Below are positions 1 to 5,065 of a stretch of DNA of 5,065 nucleotides, piece after piece. Source of the DNA: Bacillota bacterium (GTDB lineage: Bacteria > Bacillota > Clostridia > Christensenellales > Borkfalkiaceae). The stretch spans positions 1 through 5,065 of the forward strand of contig QAKO01000051.1 of NCBI GenBank assembly GCA_003343765.1. The letters run 5' to 3'. The position numbers and the translations under genes were made by a program. Within the stretch, counting starts at the first letter, position 1. Every line of letters begins with the position of its first letter. Under the pieces are notes generated by a model, which saw only the letters and a program-made list of their open reading frames with translations, searched no databases and was not told the origin of the DNA.

Positions 1-348
1 GGAAAATCTTTTCAGATCCTTGCGAAGATTTGCCGCCCCGCGCAGGTACACATGCTCCGCTTTTGCACATTCCGCGAAAAGAAGCACCCGCAGACAATAC
101 GGCAATGCCCCGTCGATTTCAGGCTCTAAAGAAGAATAGAGTGCAGCATTCGTAAAGCCCGCCTCCCGCGCAGCCTTTGCCGGATACAGGCTACGGATAT
201 CCGACGTGTTTGAAAAAAGTATGCACAAAATATCCTCATCCTGTAAGCCGTTCTTCTTTACGATCTCTTCCAAAAGTTCTTTGACGGCACCGCGTATTTC
301 TTCCGGGGTGTCCGCCGCCACAGTCGTGGCGCCGCGAATCGCTTTCAT
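1..348 (-). CDS. aroH: Chorismate mutase, AroH type (3' end cut by window edge)
   Basis: This enzyme converts chorismate to prephenate, the committed step toward phenylalanine and tyrosine, in the cytoplasm. My translation of the minus strand gives 116 residues starting MKAIRGATTV, which closely resembles the Bacillus subtilis AroH trimer family (about 120-127 residues), so only a few C-terminal residues are missing. Active-site counterparts are visible by alignment from memory: R5 (Bsu Arg7), R61 in YPAKAARE (Arg63), E75 (Glu78), R87 in CLRV (Arg90) and Y101 in HVYL (Tyr108). The Bsu Cys75 position is Ser72 and the Phe57 position is Tyr55. The loop before HVYL is four residues shorter than in B. 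subtilis. The ATG at 346..348 has a good AAGGAGA ribosome binding site six bases upstream. The gene lies 64 bases after a FAD-dependent oxidoreductase on the same strand and may be co-transcribed with it or use its own promoter. Confidence 0.93.
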   Translation of the reverse strand, partial: MKAIRGATTVAADTPEEIRGAVKELLEEIVKKNGLQDEDILCILFSNTSDIRSLYPAKAAREAGFTNAALYSSLEPEIDGALPYCLRVLLFAECAKAEHVYLRGAANLRKDLKRFS

Positions 349-354
349 CTTCTT

Positions 355-361
355 TCTCCTT
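355..361 (-). promoter_or_regulatory. Ribosome binding site of aroH
   Basis: The minus strand reads AAGGAGA here, six bases before the ATG of the chorismate mutase. It is a near-perfect match to the 16S rRNA 3' end. It fixes the start at 348 and suggests efficient translation independent of the upstream gene. Confidence 0.85.
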
Positions 362-372
362 ATTTATAGCTG

Positions 373-403
373 ATTATGCCTGACATAATACTCTGTAATT
401 ATA
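373..403 (-). promoter_or_regulatory. Possible aroH promoter (-10 box) with adjacent dyad
   Basis: On the minus strand a consensus TATAAT lies at 403..398, ten bases past the stop codon of the upstream oxidoreductase. Downstream of it is a dyad, ATTATG at 389..384 and CATAAT at 378..373, with a five-base centre. If TATAAT is a -10 box, transcription would start near 391 and the dyad would cover the first transcribed bases, a typical position for an operator or a short 5' hairpin. No convincing -35 box is seen 16-19 bases upstream. The region is AT-rich, so chance matches are likely. Confidence 0.3.
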
Positions 404-412
404 AAAAATACA

Positions 413-1639
413 TCAATTTATACTGTTTCCTGCAACAAACCCTGTGGAAAATGCGATCTGTAAATTGAATCCTCCAGTGAACGCATCCACATCCAGAACC
501 TCTCCGCAGAAATACAATCCTGCAACGGCTTTGCTCTGCATCGTCTTCGGATCGATCTGGCGGACGTCAACACCGCCTGCCGTGACGATCCCCTCTTCGA
601 CAGGTCTTAAACCGATCGATTTTAGCTCAAACGTTTTTAATGTATGCAACAGCGAACGGCGGCTTTCTTTTGTCAAAGAATTTACCGCAAGATCTTCCCT
701 GATCTTCGCTTGCGCCAATACGGGTTTAATAAGACTTTTCGGAAGCAATTCGTCCAATGCGTTCTGCATCTGTTTGTTTTTAAATTTATCGAAATCCCGA
801 AGCAGACGTTTATCCAACGTTTCATCGTCCAAAGCGGGTTTCAAGTCGATCTGCAAGCGCACTTTTGAAAAATCCTGCACGTCGTTGAGCAAGCTGGAAA
901 GAGACAGCACGATCGGCCCGGATACCCCAAAATGCGTAAACAGCATTTCACCGAAAAACGCCCCTATTTCCTTCCCCTGTACACTTGCGCTCACGCGGAC
1001 GTTTTTCAGCGTCAGCCCCTGCAAATGCGAAATTGCAGCCATATCGCACACGATTCCGCACAGGGCGGAACGCGGAGGCACCACTTTTAAACCGAATTTC
1101 TCCGCAAATTTGTAACCGTCTCCCGTGCTGCCTGTTGCAGGATAAGAAATACCGCCCGTGCCGATAACAACGCAATCAAAGAAATATTTGTCCTTTGCCG
1201 TCGTAATTTCAAACGTACCGTCCGACAACCTGACAAGGCGCACAACATTTTCCTGAAAGCAAAAGCTGACTCCGCTGTCCCGACAATACTGTTCAAGACA
1301 TTTTGTTACGTCGCTTGCCTTATCCGACGCAGGAAAAACCCGATTCCCCCTCTCCACTTTTAAGGGAAGGCCGCCTTCTTCCAGAAAACGCATCATACGT
1401 TCCGGAGAAAAAGTATAGGCACAGCCCGTCAGAAATTTTCGGTTCCGGACTACATTCTCCAAAAATCCTTCCGGAGTCGTGTCGTTGGTTACGTTACACC
1501 GTCCCTTGCCAGTTATATAAATTTTTTTACCGGCTTTTTCATTCTTTTCAAAAACCGTTACTTCATTTCCTTTTTGCGCCGCCGCATACGCCGCCATCAA
1601 TCCGGATGCCCCGGCGCCGATCACCGCTACCTTCTTCAT
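413..1639 (-). CDS. HI0933/YhiN/BaiN-family NAD(P)/FAD-dependent oxidoreductase
   Basis: This is a cytoplasmic flavoprotein of 408 residues, normal length for the HI0933 (COG2081) family. The family includes E. coli YhiN and BaiN of Clostridium scindens, reported as a bile-acid delta-4/delta-6 reductase, but most members have no known substrate. Visible features are an N-terminal Rossmann FAD-binding motif with G8, G10 and G13, then E31 at the end of the second strand. The family signature follows at 37-52 (TGKGRCNVTN), with TGGISYP...TGSTGDGY at 161-175, a MLFTHFGVSGP segment at 232-242, and a C-terminal FAD-binding block at 374-390 containing CGEVLDVD and FTGG. I chose the ATG at 1639 because the Rossmann strand begins right after it. 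The frame stays open to a GTG at 1741, but that start has no ribosome binding site and would add 34 unconserved-looking residues. The nearby AAGGA sits only two bases from the ATG, which is unusually close. The physiological substrate cannot be told from sequence; proximity to aroH does not show a role in aromatic synthesis. Confidence 0.93.
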   Translation of the reverse strand: MKKVAVIGAGASGLMAAYAAAQKGNEVTVFEKNEKAGKKIYITGKGRCNVTNDTTPEGFLENVVRNRKFLTGCAYTFSPERMMRFLEEGGLPLKVERGNRVFPASDKASDVTKCLEQYCRDSGVSFCFQENVVRLVRLSDGTFEITTAKDKYFFDCVVIGTGGISYPATGSTGDGYKFAEKFGLKVVPPRSALCGIVCDMAAISHLQGLTLKNVRVSASVQGKEIGAFFGEMLFTHFGVSGPIVLSLSSLLNDVQDFSKVRLQIDLKPALDDETLDKRLLRDFDKFKNKQMQNALDELLPKSLIKPVLAQAKIREDLAVNSLTKESRRSLLHTLKTFELKSIGLRPVEEGIVTAGGVDVRQIDPKTMQSKAVAGLYFCGEVLDVDAFTGGFNLQIAFSTGFVAGNSIN

Positions 1640-1713
1640 TTTCCTTTTTCCGTCTCCCGGCCAACCGATCCCGTCTTTATAAGCACATAGCAACCGCGCA
1701 CTGCCCGAAACAT
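1636..1713 (-). CDS. Possible 25-codon upstream ORF overlapping the oxidoreductase start
   Basis: A minus-strand ATG at 1711..1713 opens a 25-codon frame (MFRAVRGCYVLIKTGS..., ending EKGK). Its TGA stop at 1636..1638 overlaps the ATG of the oxidoreductase in an ATGA arrangement. Such overlaps often couple translation, and the downstream start has a poorly spaced Shine-Dalgarno (AAGGA, two bases away), which would fit a need for coupling. Against it, the small ORF has no good ribosome binding site of its own (only a GAAAGGG about 16 bases upstream), and the peptide resembles nothing I recognise. Chance occurrence is quite possible. Confidence 0.2.
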   Translation of the reverse strand: MFRAVRGCYVLIKTGSVGRETEKGK

Positions 1714-1810
1714 CCGGACAACAGCTCGCCCTTTCAGTCACAAAACACAGCTTGCATTCGCTTTCTGCAAATTTATTTTTCCGTCAATCTGAATCCTTTA
1801 TAACAAAGAG
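1640..1810 (-). other. Intergenic leader upstream of the oxidoreductase
   Basis: This stretch between the post-oadA hairpin and the oxidoreductase start should hold the promoter of the two-gene oxidoreductase-aroH unit. The best candidate is an extended -10, TG-T-TATAAA at 1805..1797 on the minus strand, directly after the hairpin, but no -35 box is visible. A TTGACG at about 1787..1782 lacks a -10 at normal spacing. No riboswitch or T-box signature was recognised. Read-through from the oad operon remains an alternative source of transcription. Confidence 0.3.
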
Positions 1811-1839
1811 CAGCGAAAGCCGCATTGCGGCTTTCGCTG
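1811..1839 (-). terminator. Hairpin terminator after oadA
   Basis: A perfect 13-bp inverted repeat (CAGCGAAAGCCGC and its complement) with a three-base centre lies about 20 bases after the oadA stop codon. On the minus strand it is followed by CTCTTTGTTATAAAG, which is T-rich but not an unbroken U-tract. Position and stem strength support a rho-independent terminator for the oad operon. The imperfect U-tract means termination may be partial. The plus-strand side (ACAATTTTAACTTT) is similarly T-rich, but no plus-strand gene ends here. Confidence 0.72.
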
Positions 1840-1858
1840 ACAATTTTAACTTTCTCCG

Positions 1859-3277
1859 TTATACGGGATAAACTTTATTGGCATTGTCAGCCAGGTTTTT
1901 ATCAATCCCCTCTTTCGCCGCCTTGCGCCACTTGAAGTAATTGAGTGCAACCTGCCCGAATACCGCATAGGAAAGGACGTCTTCTTCCTGTTCCATATAT
2001 TCTGCAATTTCTGCCTTGAACTGGTCATATTCCGGTTTCAGATCATCGGCAGGACGATACGTAATGCGCTTTTCGTCTCCGATACATTTTTTCACTACTT
2101 CCGGATTCGGTTCAGCAGGAAGTTTTCCGTATTCGCCGCGCAGCAAACCCTTAAATTCCTTCGTTACCATCTTGTAACGTTCGCCCGCAAGCACGTTCAG
2201 AACCGCCTGCGTACCGACAATCTGCGACGAAGGCGTAACCAACGGAGGATATCCGCAATCTTTACGTACATTCGGAACTTCCGCCAGAACTTCACCGAGT
2301 TTATCCGACTTGTTCTGTTGTTTCAGCTGTGAAATAAGGTTGGACAACATACCGCCCGGCACCTGGTAAATCAAGGCATTGATATCGATCGACAACACTT
2401 TCGGCGACAGGAATCCGTCCTTTTTCAGACGTTCCGCCACTCCTTTGAAATGCTCGACGATCGGAAGAAGTTTCTGAATGTCGATACCCGTATCGTAAGG
2501 CGTTCCCGCAAGCGTTGCAACCAACGGTTCCGTTGCAGGCTGGCTCGTACCGTTGCCGAGCGGCGACAATGCCGTATCGACAATGTCTACCCCTGCTTCG
2601 ATCGCTTTCAGGTTTACCATGTCGCCCGTACCCGCCGTATTGTGCGTGTGCAGATGCACTTTCGTTTCCGGCTTCAGTTCTTTCTTTAACTGCGATACCA
2701 GATCATAAGCCGTGTACGGCAACAGAAGATTTGCCATGTCTTTGATGCAGATGTTATCTGCCCCCATGTTCTCCAGCTGTTTTGCAAGTTTTACAAAGTA
2801 CGCCGTCGTATGCACAGGGCTTGTTGTGTAACTGATCGCCGCTTCACAGATACCGCCGTATTTTTTGATCGCCTTCATCGACGTTTCCAGGTTGCGAGGA
2901 TCGTTCAATGCATCAAATACACGCACGACCTTCACACCGTTTTCGATCGATTTCGCCACAAACTTCTCTACAACGTCATCCGAATAATGACGGTACCCCA
3001 ACAGGTTCTGCCCGCGCAGAAGCATCTGGATCGGCGTCTTTTTCAAATATTTACGCAGCGTGCGCAGTCTTTCCCACGGATCTTCGTTCAGAAAACGCAG
3101 ACAGGAATCAAAAGTCGCTCCGCCCCACGCTTCCAGAGAATAATATCCGATATCATCCAACTGCTCCAAAACCGGAATCATTTCGTCCAAACGCATACGC
3201 GTCGCCGCCTGCGATTGGTGCGCATCACGCAATATCGTATCGGTAATCAATACCTTTTTGTTTGCTTTATTTGCCAT
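1859..3277 (-). CDS. oadA: Oxaloacetate decarboxylase carboxyltransferase (alpha) subunit without biotin domain
   Basis: This 472-residue protein has the HMGL-like TIM-barrel carboxyltransferase fold shared by OadA, pyruvate carboxylase and transcarboxylase 5S, followed by the conserved PYC/OADA region (about 300-470). It moves the carboxyl group of oxaloacetate to carrier-bound biotin, releasing pyruvate. Metal and catalytic residues are seen at D18 (TILRDAHQS), K179 (IKDMAN), H208 and H210 (HLHTHNTAG), one position later than D17, K178, H207 and H209 of Vibrio cholerae OadA. AWGGATFD is at 50-57 and PGGMLSNL at 307-314. The C-terminal biotinyl domain of the roughly 590-residue enterobacterial OadA is absent; the biotin carrier is encoded separately two genes upstream. 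The ATG has a GGAG seven bases upstream (3285..3288). It is the last gene of the operon, 69 bases after oadB. Pyruvate carboxylase subunit B would be the main alternative name, but the neighbouring oadB and carrier favour the decarboxylase pump. Confidence 0.95.
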   Translation of the reverse strand: MANKANKKVLITDTILRDAHQSQAATRMRLDEMIPVLEQLDDIGYYSLEAWGGATFDSCLRFLNEDPWERLRTLRKYLKKTPIQMLLRGQNLLGYRHYSDDVVEKFVAKSIENGVKVVRVFDALNDPRNLETSMKAIKKYGGICEAAISYTTSPVHTTAYFVKLAKQLENMGADNICIKDMANLLLPYTAYDLVSQLKKELKPETKVHLHTHNTAGTGDMVNLKAIEAGVDIVDTALSPLGNGTSQPATEPLVATLAGTPYDTGIDIQKLLPIVEHFKGVAERLKKDGFLSPKVLSIDINALIYQVPGGMLSNLISQLKQQNKSDKLGEVLAEVPNVRKDCGYPPLVTPSSQIVGTQAVLNVLAGERYKMVTKEFKGLLRGEYGKLPAEPNPEVVKKCIGDEKRITYRPADDLKPEYDQFKAEIAEYMEQEEDVLSYAVFGQVALNYFKWRKAAKEGIDKNLADNANKVYPV

Positions 3278-3284
3278 CGCTTTT

Positions 3285-3288
3285 CTCC
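3285..3288 (-). promoter_or_regulatory. Ribosome binding site of oadA
   Basis: TTGGAGAAAAGCG precedes the ATG, placing GGAG seven bases from the start codon. It gives oadA its own translation initiation after the oadB-oadA hairpin, so it does not depend on translational coupling to oadB. Confidence 0.75.
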
Positions 3289-3306
3289 AAAATTAAATCG
3301 TTCACG

Positions 3307-3329
3307 GCGGATCCGAACATCGGATCCGC
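3307..3329 (-). promoter_or_regulatory. Intercistronic hairpin between oadB and oadA
   Basis: A perfect 9-bp inverted repeat, GCGGATCCG and CGGATCCGC, with a five-base loop lies in the 69-base gap between the oadB stop and the oadA start. On the minus strand it is followed by CGTGAACGATTT, not a U-tract, so it is unlikely to be a strong terminator. It is more plausibly an mRNA-stabilising or processing element, or a partial attenuator that sets the oadA level against the membrane subunits. The loop bases can also pair with GAACAT just upstream in the transcript (3335..3340). Confidence 0.6.
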
Positions 3330-3346
3330 ATACCATGTTCCGCTTA

Positions 3347-4528
3347 TCAGCCGCCGAAGCAAGCCAGCAAGAATCCTGCCGCTACGGCAGATCCGATTAC
3401 GCCCGCTACGTTCGGCCCCATCGCATGCATCAGCAAATGGTTGCTCGGGTCGCTCTCGCGCCCTACATCTTCCGATATGCGCGCCGCCATCGGCACCGCC
3501 GAGACACCTGCCGATCCGATCAGAGGATTGATCTTGCCGCCGCTGAGTTTGTTCATCAGCTTCGCCATCATCAGACCGCCGACCGTTCCGAAACAGAACG
3601 CTAGCAGACCCAACAGAATAATGTACAATGTCTGCAACTGCAGGAACGTCGTTCCCAATGCCTTGCACCCGACCGAAATCCCCAAAAAGATCGTGATCGT
3701 GTTCATCAGTCCGTTCTGCGCCTGCGAGGACAATCTGTCGACTACGCCGCTCTCTTTCATTAAGTTACCGAGCATCAGCATTCCCAACAGAGGAATCGCA
3801 TCCGGCAAAAGCAAGCCCACCGCCAACGTCACAAGGATCGGGAAAATGATCTTCTCGATCTTCGTCACTTCTCTGAGCTGTTTCATCTTGATCGCACGCT
3901 CTTTCTTCGTCGTGCAAAGTTTCATGATCGGTTTCTGAATGATCGGGATCAAAGCCATATACGAATACGCCGCAATCGCGATCGTCGACAAAAGATCTTC
4001 GTTCGTAAACTTCGAAAGCGCCTGCGTCAGATAAATTGCCATAGGACCGTCCGCTCCGCCGATAATTCCGATAGACGCCGCAGCAGCCGCGTCAAATCCC
4101 AGCAAAATCGCCCCGATAAACGTCAAAAACACACCGAGCTGCGCCGCCGCACCGATCAGCATACTCTTCGGATTCGCAATCAGCGGCCCGAAATCCGTCA
4201 TCGCGCCGATTCCCAAAAAGATCAGCGGCGGATAAATTACTTTATCCACACCAAAATACAAATACCGCAGCAGTCCCCAGCTTTCATTGTCCGTCCCTTC
4301 GTTGCTGATCCAGAGAACCTCTCTCGCTCCAGGTATGTTGATCAGAAACATACCAAATGCGATCGGCAGCAACAGAAGCGGTTCAAACTTCTTTACAATT
4401 GCAAGATACATCAAAACAAAGGAAACGGCGATCATGACATAATTCTGCCAGTCGCTTTGGAAAAGCCCCGATGACTCCCATAAGTTTTGAAACATCTCGC
4501 CGATATTTACAAGTAAATTCGCCTGCAT
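3347..4528 (-). CDS. oadB: Oxaloacetate decarboxylase beta subunit, Na+-pumping membrane decarboxylase
   Basis: This 393-residue, very hydrophobic protein belongs to the OadB/MmdB/GcdB family. In the cytoplasmic membrane it decarboxylates carboxybiotin on the carrier and couples this to Na+ export with uptake of a proton. About ten membrane segments are visible from residue 30 to the end, with a charged cytoplasmic loop near 207-226 (TTKKERAIKMKQ). Residues matching those reported as essential in Klebsiella OadB are present: D160 in IIGGADGP (D203), probably Y190 in SYMALIP (Y229), and N334, G338, S343 and R350 in INPLIGSAGVSAVPMAAR (N373, G377, S382, R389, with identical spacing). It is shorter than Klebsiella OadB (433), in line with Gram-positive homologues. 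I prefer the ATG at 4528 over the tandem GTG codons at 4537 and 4534, since those codons form part of the AGGTGG ribosome binding site. The stop is doubled (TGATAA). The gene starts 14 bases after the biotin carrier. Confidence 0.97.
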   Translation of the reverse strand: MQANLLVNIGEMFQNLWESSGLFQSDWQNYVMIAVSFVLMYLAIVKKFEPLLLLPIAFGMFLINIPGAREVLWISNEGTDNESWGLLRYLYFGVDKVIYPPLIFLGIGAMTDFGPLIANPKSMLIGAAAQLGVFLTFIGAILLGFDAAAAASIGIIGGADGPMAIYLTQALSKFTNEDLLSTIAIAAYSYMALIPIIQKPIMKLCTTKKERAIKMKQLREVTKIEKIIFPILVTLAVGLLLPDAIPLLGMLMLGNLMKESGVVDRLSSQAQNGLMNTITIFLGISVGCKALGTTFLQLQTLYIILLGLLAFCFGTVGGLMMAKLMNKLSGGKINPLIGSAGVSAVPMAARISEDVGRESDPSNHLLMHAMGPNVAGVIGSAVAAGFLLACFGG

Positions 4529-4533
4529 CTGCA

Positions 4534-4539
4534 CCACCT
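4534..4539 (-). promoter_or_regulatory. Ribosome binding site deciding the oadB start
   Basis: After the carrier stop codon the minus strand reads TGATACAGGTGGTGCAGATG. AGGTGG lies five bases before the ATG at 4528. The alternative GTG starts at 4537 and 4534 fall inside this motif and have only a few bases between them and the preceding stop, so they are unlikely. The spacing suggests coupled translation of carrier and OadB. Confidence 0.65.
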
Positions 4540-4542
4540 GTA

Positions 4543-4905
4543 TCAGCCGATCACCGCAAGCAGAGCATTCGTTTCAACGTTGTTACCGACTGCCGTCTTA
4601 AAGGAAACTTTTCCGTCACAGGGCGCCGTAATGTCATTGTCCATCTTCATGGCTTCCAACACAAGGATCGCCTGGTCTTTCTTTACCGTATCCCCTTCTT
4701 TCACAAGGAATTTCTTGATCAGTCCCGGGAAAGGAGAAACAACTTTCTCGCCCGTTACCGCTGCTGCGGGCGCTGCAGCAACTTTCGCCGCCGATGCCGC
4801 CACAGGGGCCGCCGCAACCGTGTTCACGACTGTTTCGTCTGCGCCGATCTCTTCCACGCCGACTTCATAACTTTTACCATCAATAGTAACGACAAATTTA
4901 CGCAT
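4543..4905 (-). CDS. Biotin carboxyl carrier protein of the decarboxylase
   Basis: This 120-residue protein carries biotin and shuttles the carboxyl group from OadA to OadB. It has three parts: an N-terminal segment (1-30, MRKFVVTIDGKSYEV) typical of these carriers, a flexible Ala/Pro/Val-rich linker (about 31-52), and a C-terminal biotinyl domain (53-120). The biotinylation motif is EAMKMD at 84-89, so K87 is the predicted biotinylated lysine. PFPGLIKKFLVKEGDTV at 58-74 is the usual first hairpin of the fold. Size and layout match MmdC/GcdC-type carriers and the detached tail of enterobacterial OadA. The start has AAGGAG eight bases upstream. It lies between the oadG-like gene (12-base gap) and oadB (14-base gap), so subunits are probably made together. 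The carrier could in principle also serve a CoA-ester decarboxylase encoded outside the window. Confidence 0.95.
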   Translation of the reverse strand: MRKFVVTIDGKSYEVGVEEIGADETVVNTVAAAPVAASAAKVAAAPAAAVTGEKVVSPFPGLIKKFLVKEGDTVKKDQAILVLEAMKMDNDITAPCDGKVSFKTAVGNNVETNALLAVIG

Positions 4906-4913
4906 TTTTATTT

Positions 4914-4920
4914 CTCCTTA
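4914..4920 (-). promoter_or_regulatory. Ribosome binding site of the biotin carrier, overlapping the upstream stop
   Basis: The minus strand reads TAAGGAG: the TAA stop of the oadG-like gene (4918..4920) shares its last two bases with the AAGGAG of the biotin carrier, eight bases before its ATG. Ribosomes ending on the first gene would therefore finish at the initiation site of the next, favouring coupled synthesis. Confidence 0.8.
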
Positions 4921-5065
4921 TAATCTCTTGATTCTCTTTACTTTGAATTCACATTTACTGCTTTCGCCTTCATAATACGCCGCGATCGCCGCAACAATCG
5001 CAAGGCGCACCTCTACGGGGATTTCTCCGTCCGCCACTTCCGCAACGGTTGCCTGCGCTGCGCTT
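4918..5065 (-). CDS. oadG: C-terminal part of a small OadG-like subunit (5' end outside window)
   Basis: The last 48 residues can be read, beginning SAAQATVAEV and ending EFKVKRIKRL before a TAA. The segment EIPVEVRLAIVAAIAAYYEGE followed by a short basic tail (KVKRIKRL) is typical of the C-terminus of OadG/MmdD-like small subunits, which have one N-terminal membrane helix and a soluble tail and hold the carboxyltransferase to the membrane subunit. The helix would lie outside the window and cannot be checked. I see no histidine-rich zinc-binding tail like that described for enterobacterial OadG. Its place as the gene just before the carrier and oadB supports the assignment. The family is poorly conserved, so identification rests on this short motif plus context. 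Confidence 0.8.
   Translation of the reverse strand, partial: SAAQATVAEVADGEIPVEVRLAIVAAIAAYYEGESSKCEFKVKRIKRL

Noticed and set aside
444..1115. Plus-strand open frame of 223 codons
   Set aside because: It lies wholly antisense to the well-supported FAD oxidoreductase, and its translation (Ser/Thr/Arg-rich, no recognisable domain) looks like a reverse-strand shadow.
1640..1741. N-terminal extension of the oxidoreductase from GTG at 1741
   Set aside because: No Shine-Dalgarno before the GTG, and the family begins directly at the Rossmann strand; the ATG at 1639 is preferred.
2810..3604. Plus-strand open frame of 264 codons across oadA and oadB
   Set aside because: Antisense to two conserved genes and their gap; the product is Arg/His-rich and unlike any protein family.
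3441..3938. Plus-strand open frame of 165 codons inside oadB
   Set aside because: Mirror of the oadB coding strand with no ribosome binding site or domain.
4529..4537. Upstream GTG starts for oadB
   Set aside because: The tandem GTG codons are part of the AGGTGG ribosome binding site for the ATG at 4528 and have no binding site of their own.
4740..4815. Repetitive GC-rich stretch in the biotin carrier, possibly a repeat element
   Set aside because: It is the coding sequence of the Ala/Pro-rich flexible linker normal for biotin carriers, not a DNA repeat.
4471..4923. Plus-strand open frame opposite the biotin carrier
   Set aside because: Shadow of the carrier gene; Arg/Cys/His-rich translation produced by the reverse complement of the alanine-rich linker.
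1..5065. CRISPR array, tRNA, rRNA, insertion sequence or prophage signals
   Set aside because: No spaced direct repeats, cloverleaf-like segments, transposase genes or terminal inverted repeats were seen; the gaps between genes are short and explained by regulatory elements.

Overview
The window carries genes on the minus strand only. It looks like chromosomal core metabolism from an anaerobic Firmicute, most likely a Clostridia-type bacterium. This is inferred from AAGGAG-like ribosome binding sites, a monofunctional AroH-type chorismate mutase, and a sodium-pumping oxaloacetate decarboxylase whose alpha subunit is split into a carboxyltransferase and a separate biotin carrier. No species can be named from the sequence alone.

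In the direction of transcription (right to left), an oad operon comes first: the C-terminal end of a small OadG-like subunit (4918..5065, running off the right edge), a biotin carboxyl carrier protein (4543..4905), the membrane sodium-pump subunit OadB (3347..4528) and the carboxyltransferase OadA (1859..3277). Spacings of 12 and 14 bases link the first three genes tightly. A 69-base gap holding a strong hairpin separates oadB from oadA, and a 13-bp GC-rich hairpin after oadA probably ends the transcript. Together these subunits would move the carboxyl group of oxaloacetate to biotin on the carrier. The carrier then presents it to OadB, which decarboxylates it and exports Na+, giving pyruvate, CO2 and an ion gradient.

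The left third holds a second two-gene unit on the same strand. It contains an HI0933/YhiN/BaiN-family FAD-dependent oxidoreductase (413..1639) and, 64 bases downstream, an AroH chorismate mutase (1..348, lacking only its last few residues at the left edge). A 25-codon upstream ORF may overlap the oxidoreductase start, and a consensus TATAAT plus a small dyad precede aroH.

I see no mobile element, CRISPR array, tRNA, rRNA or clearly new system. The points worth a second look are regulatory: the oadB-oadA hairpin with a competing fold, the overlapping upstream ORF, and the aroH dyad.
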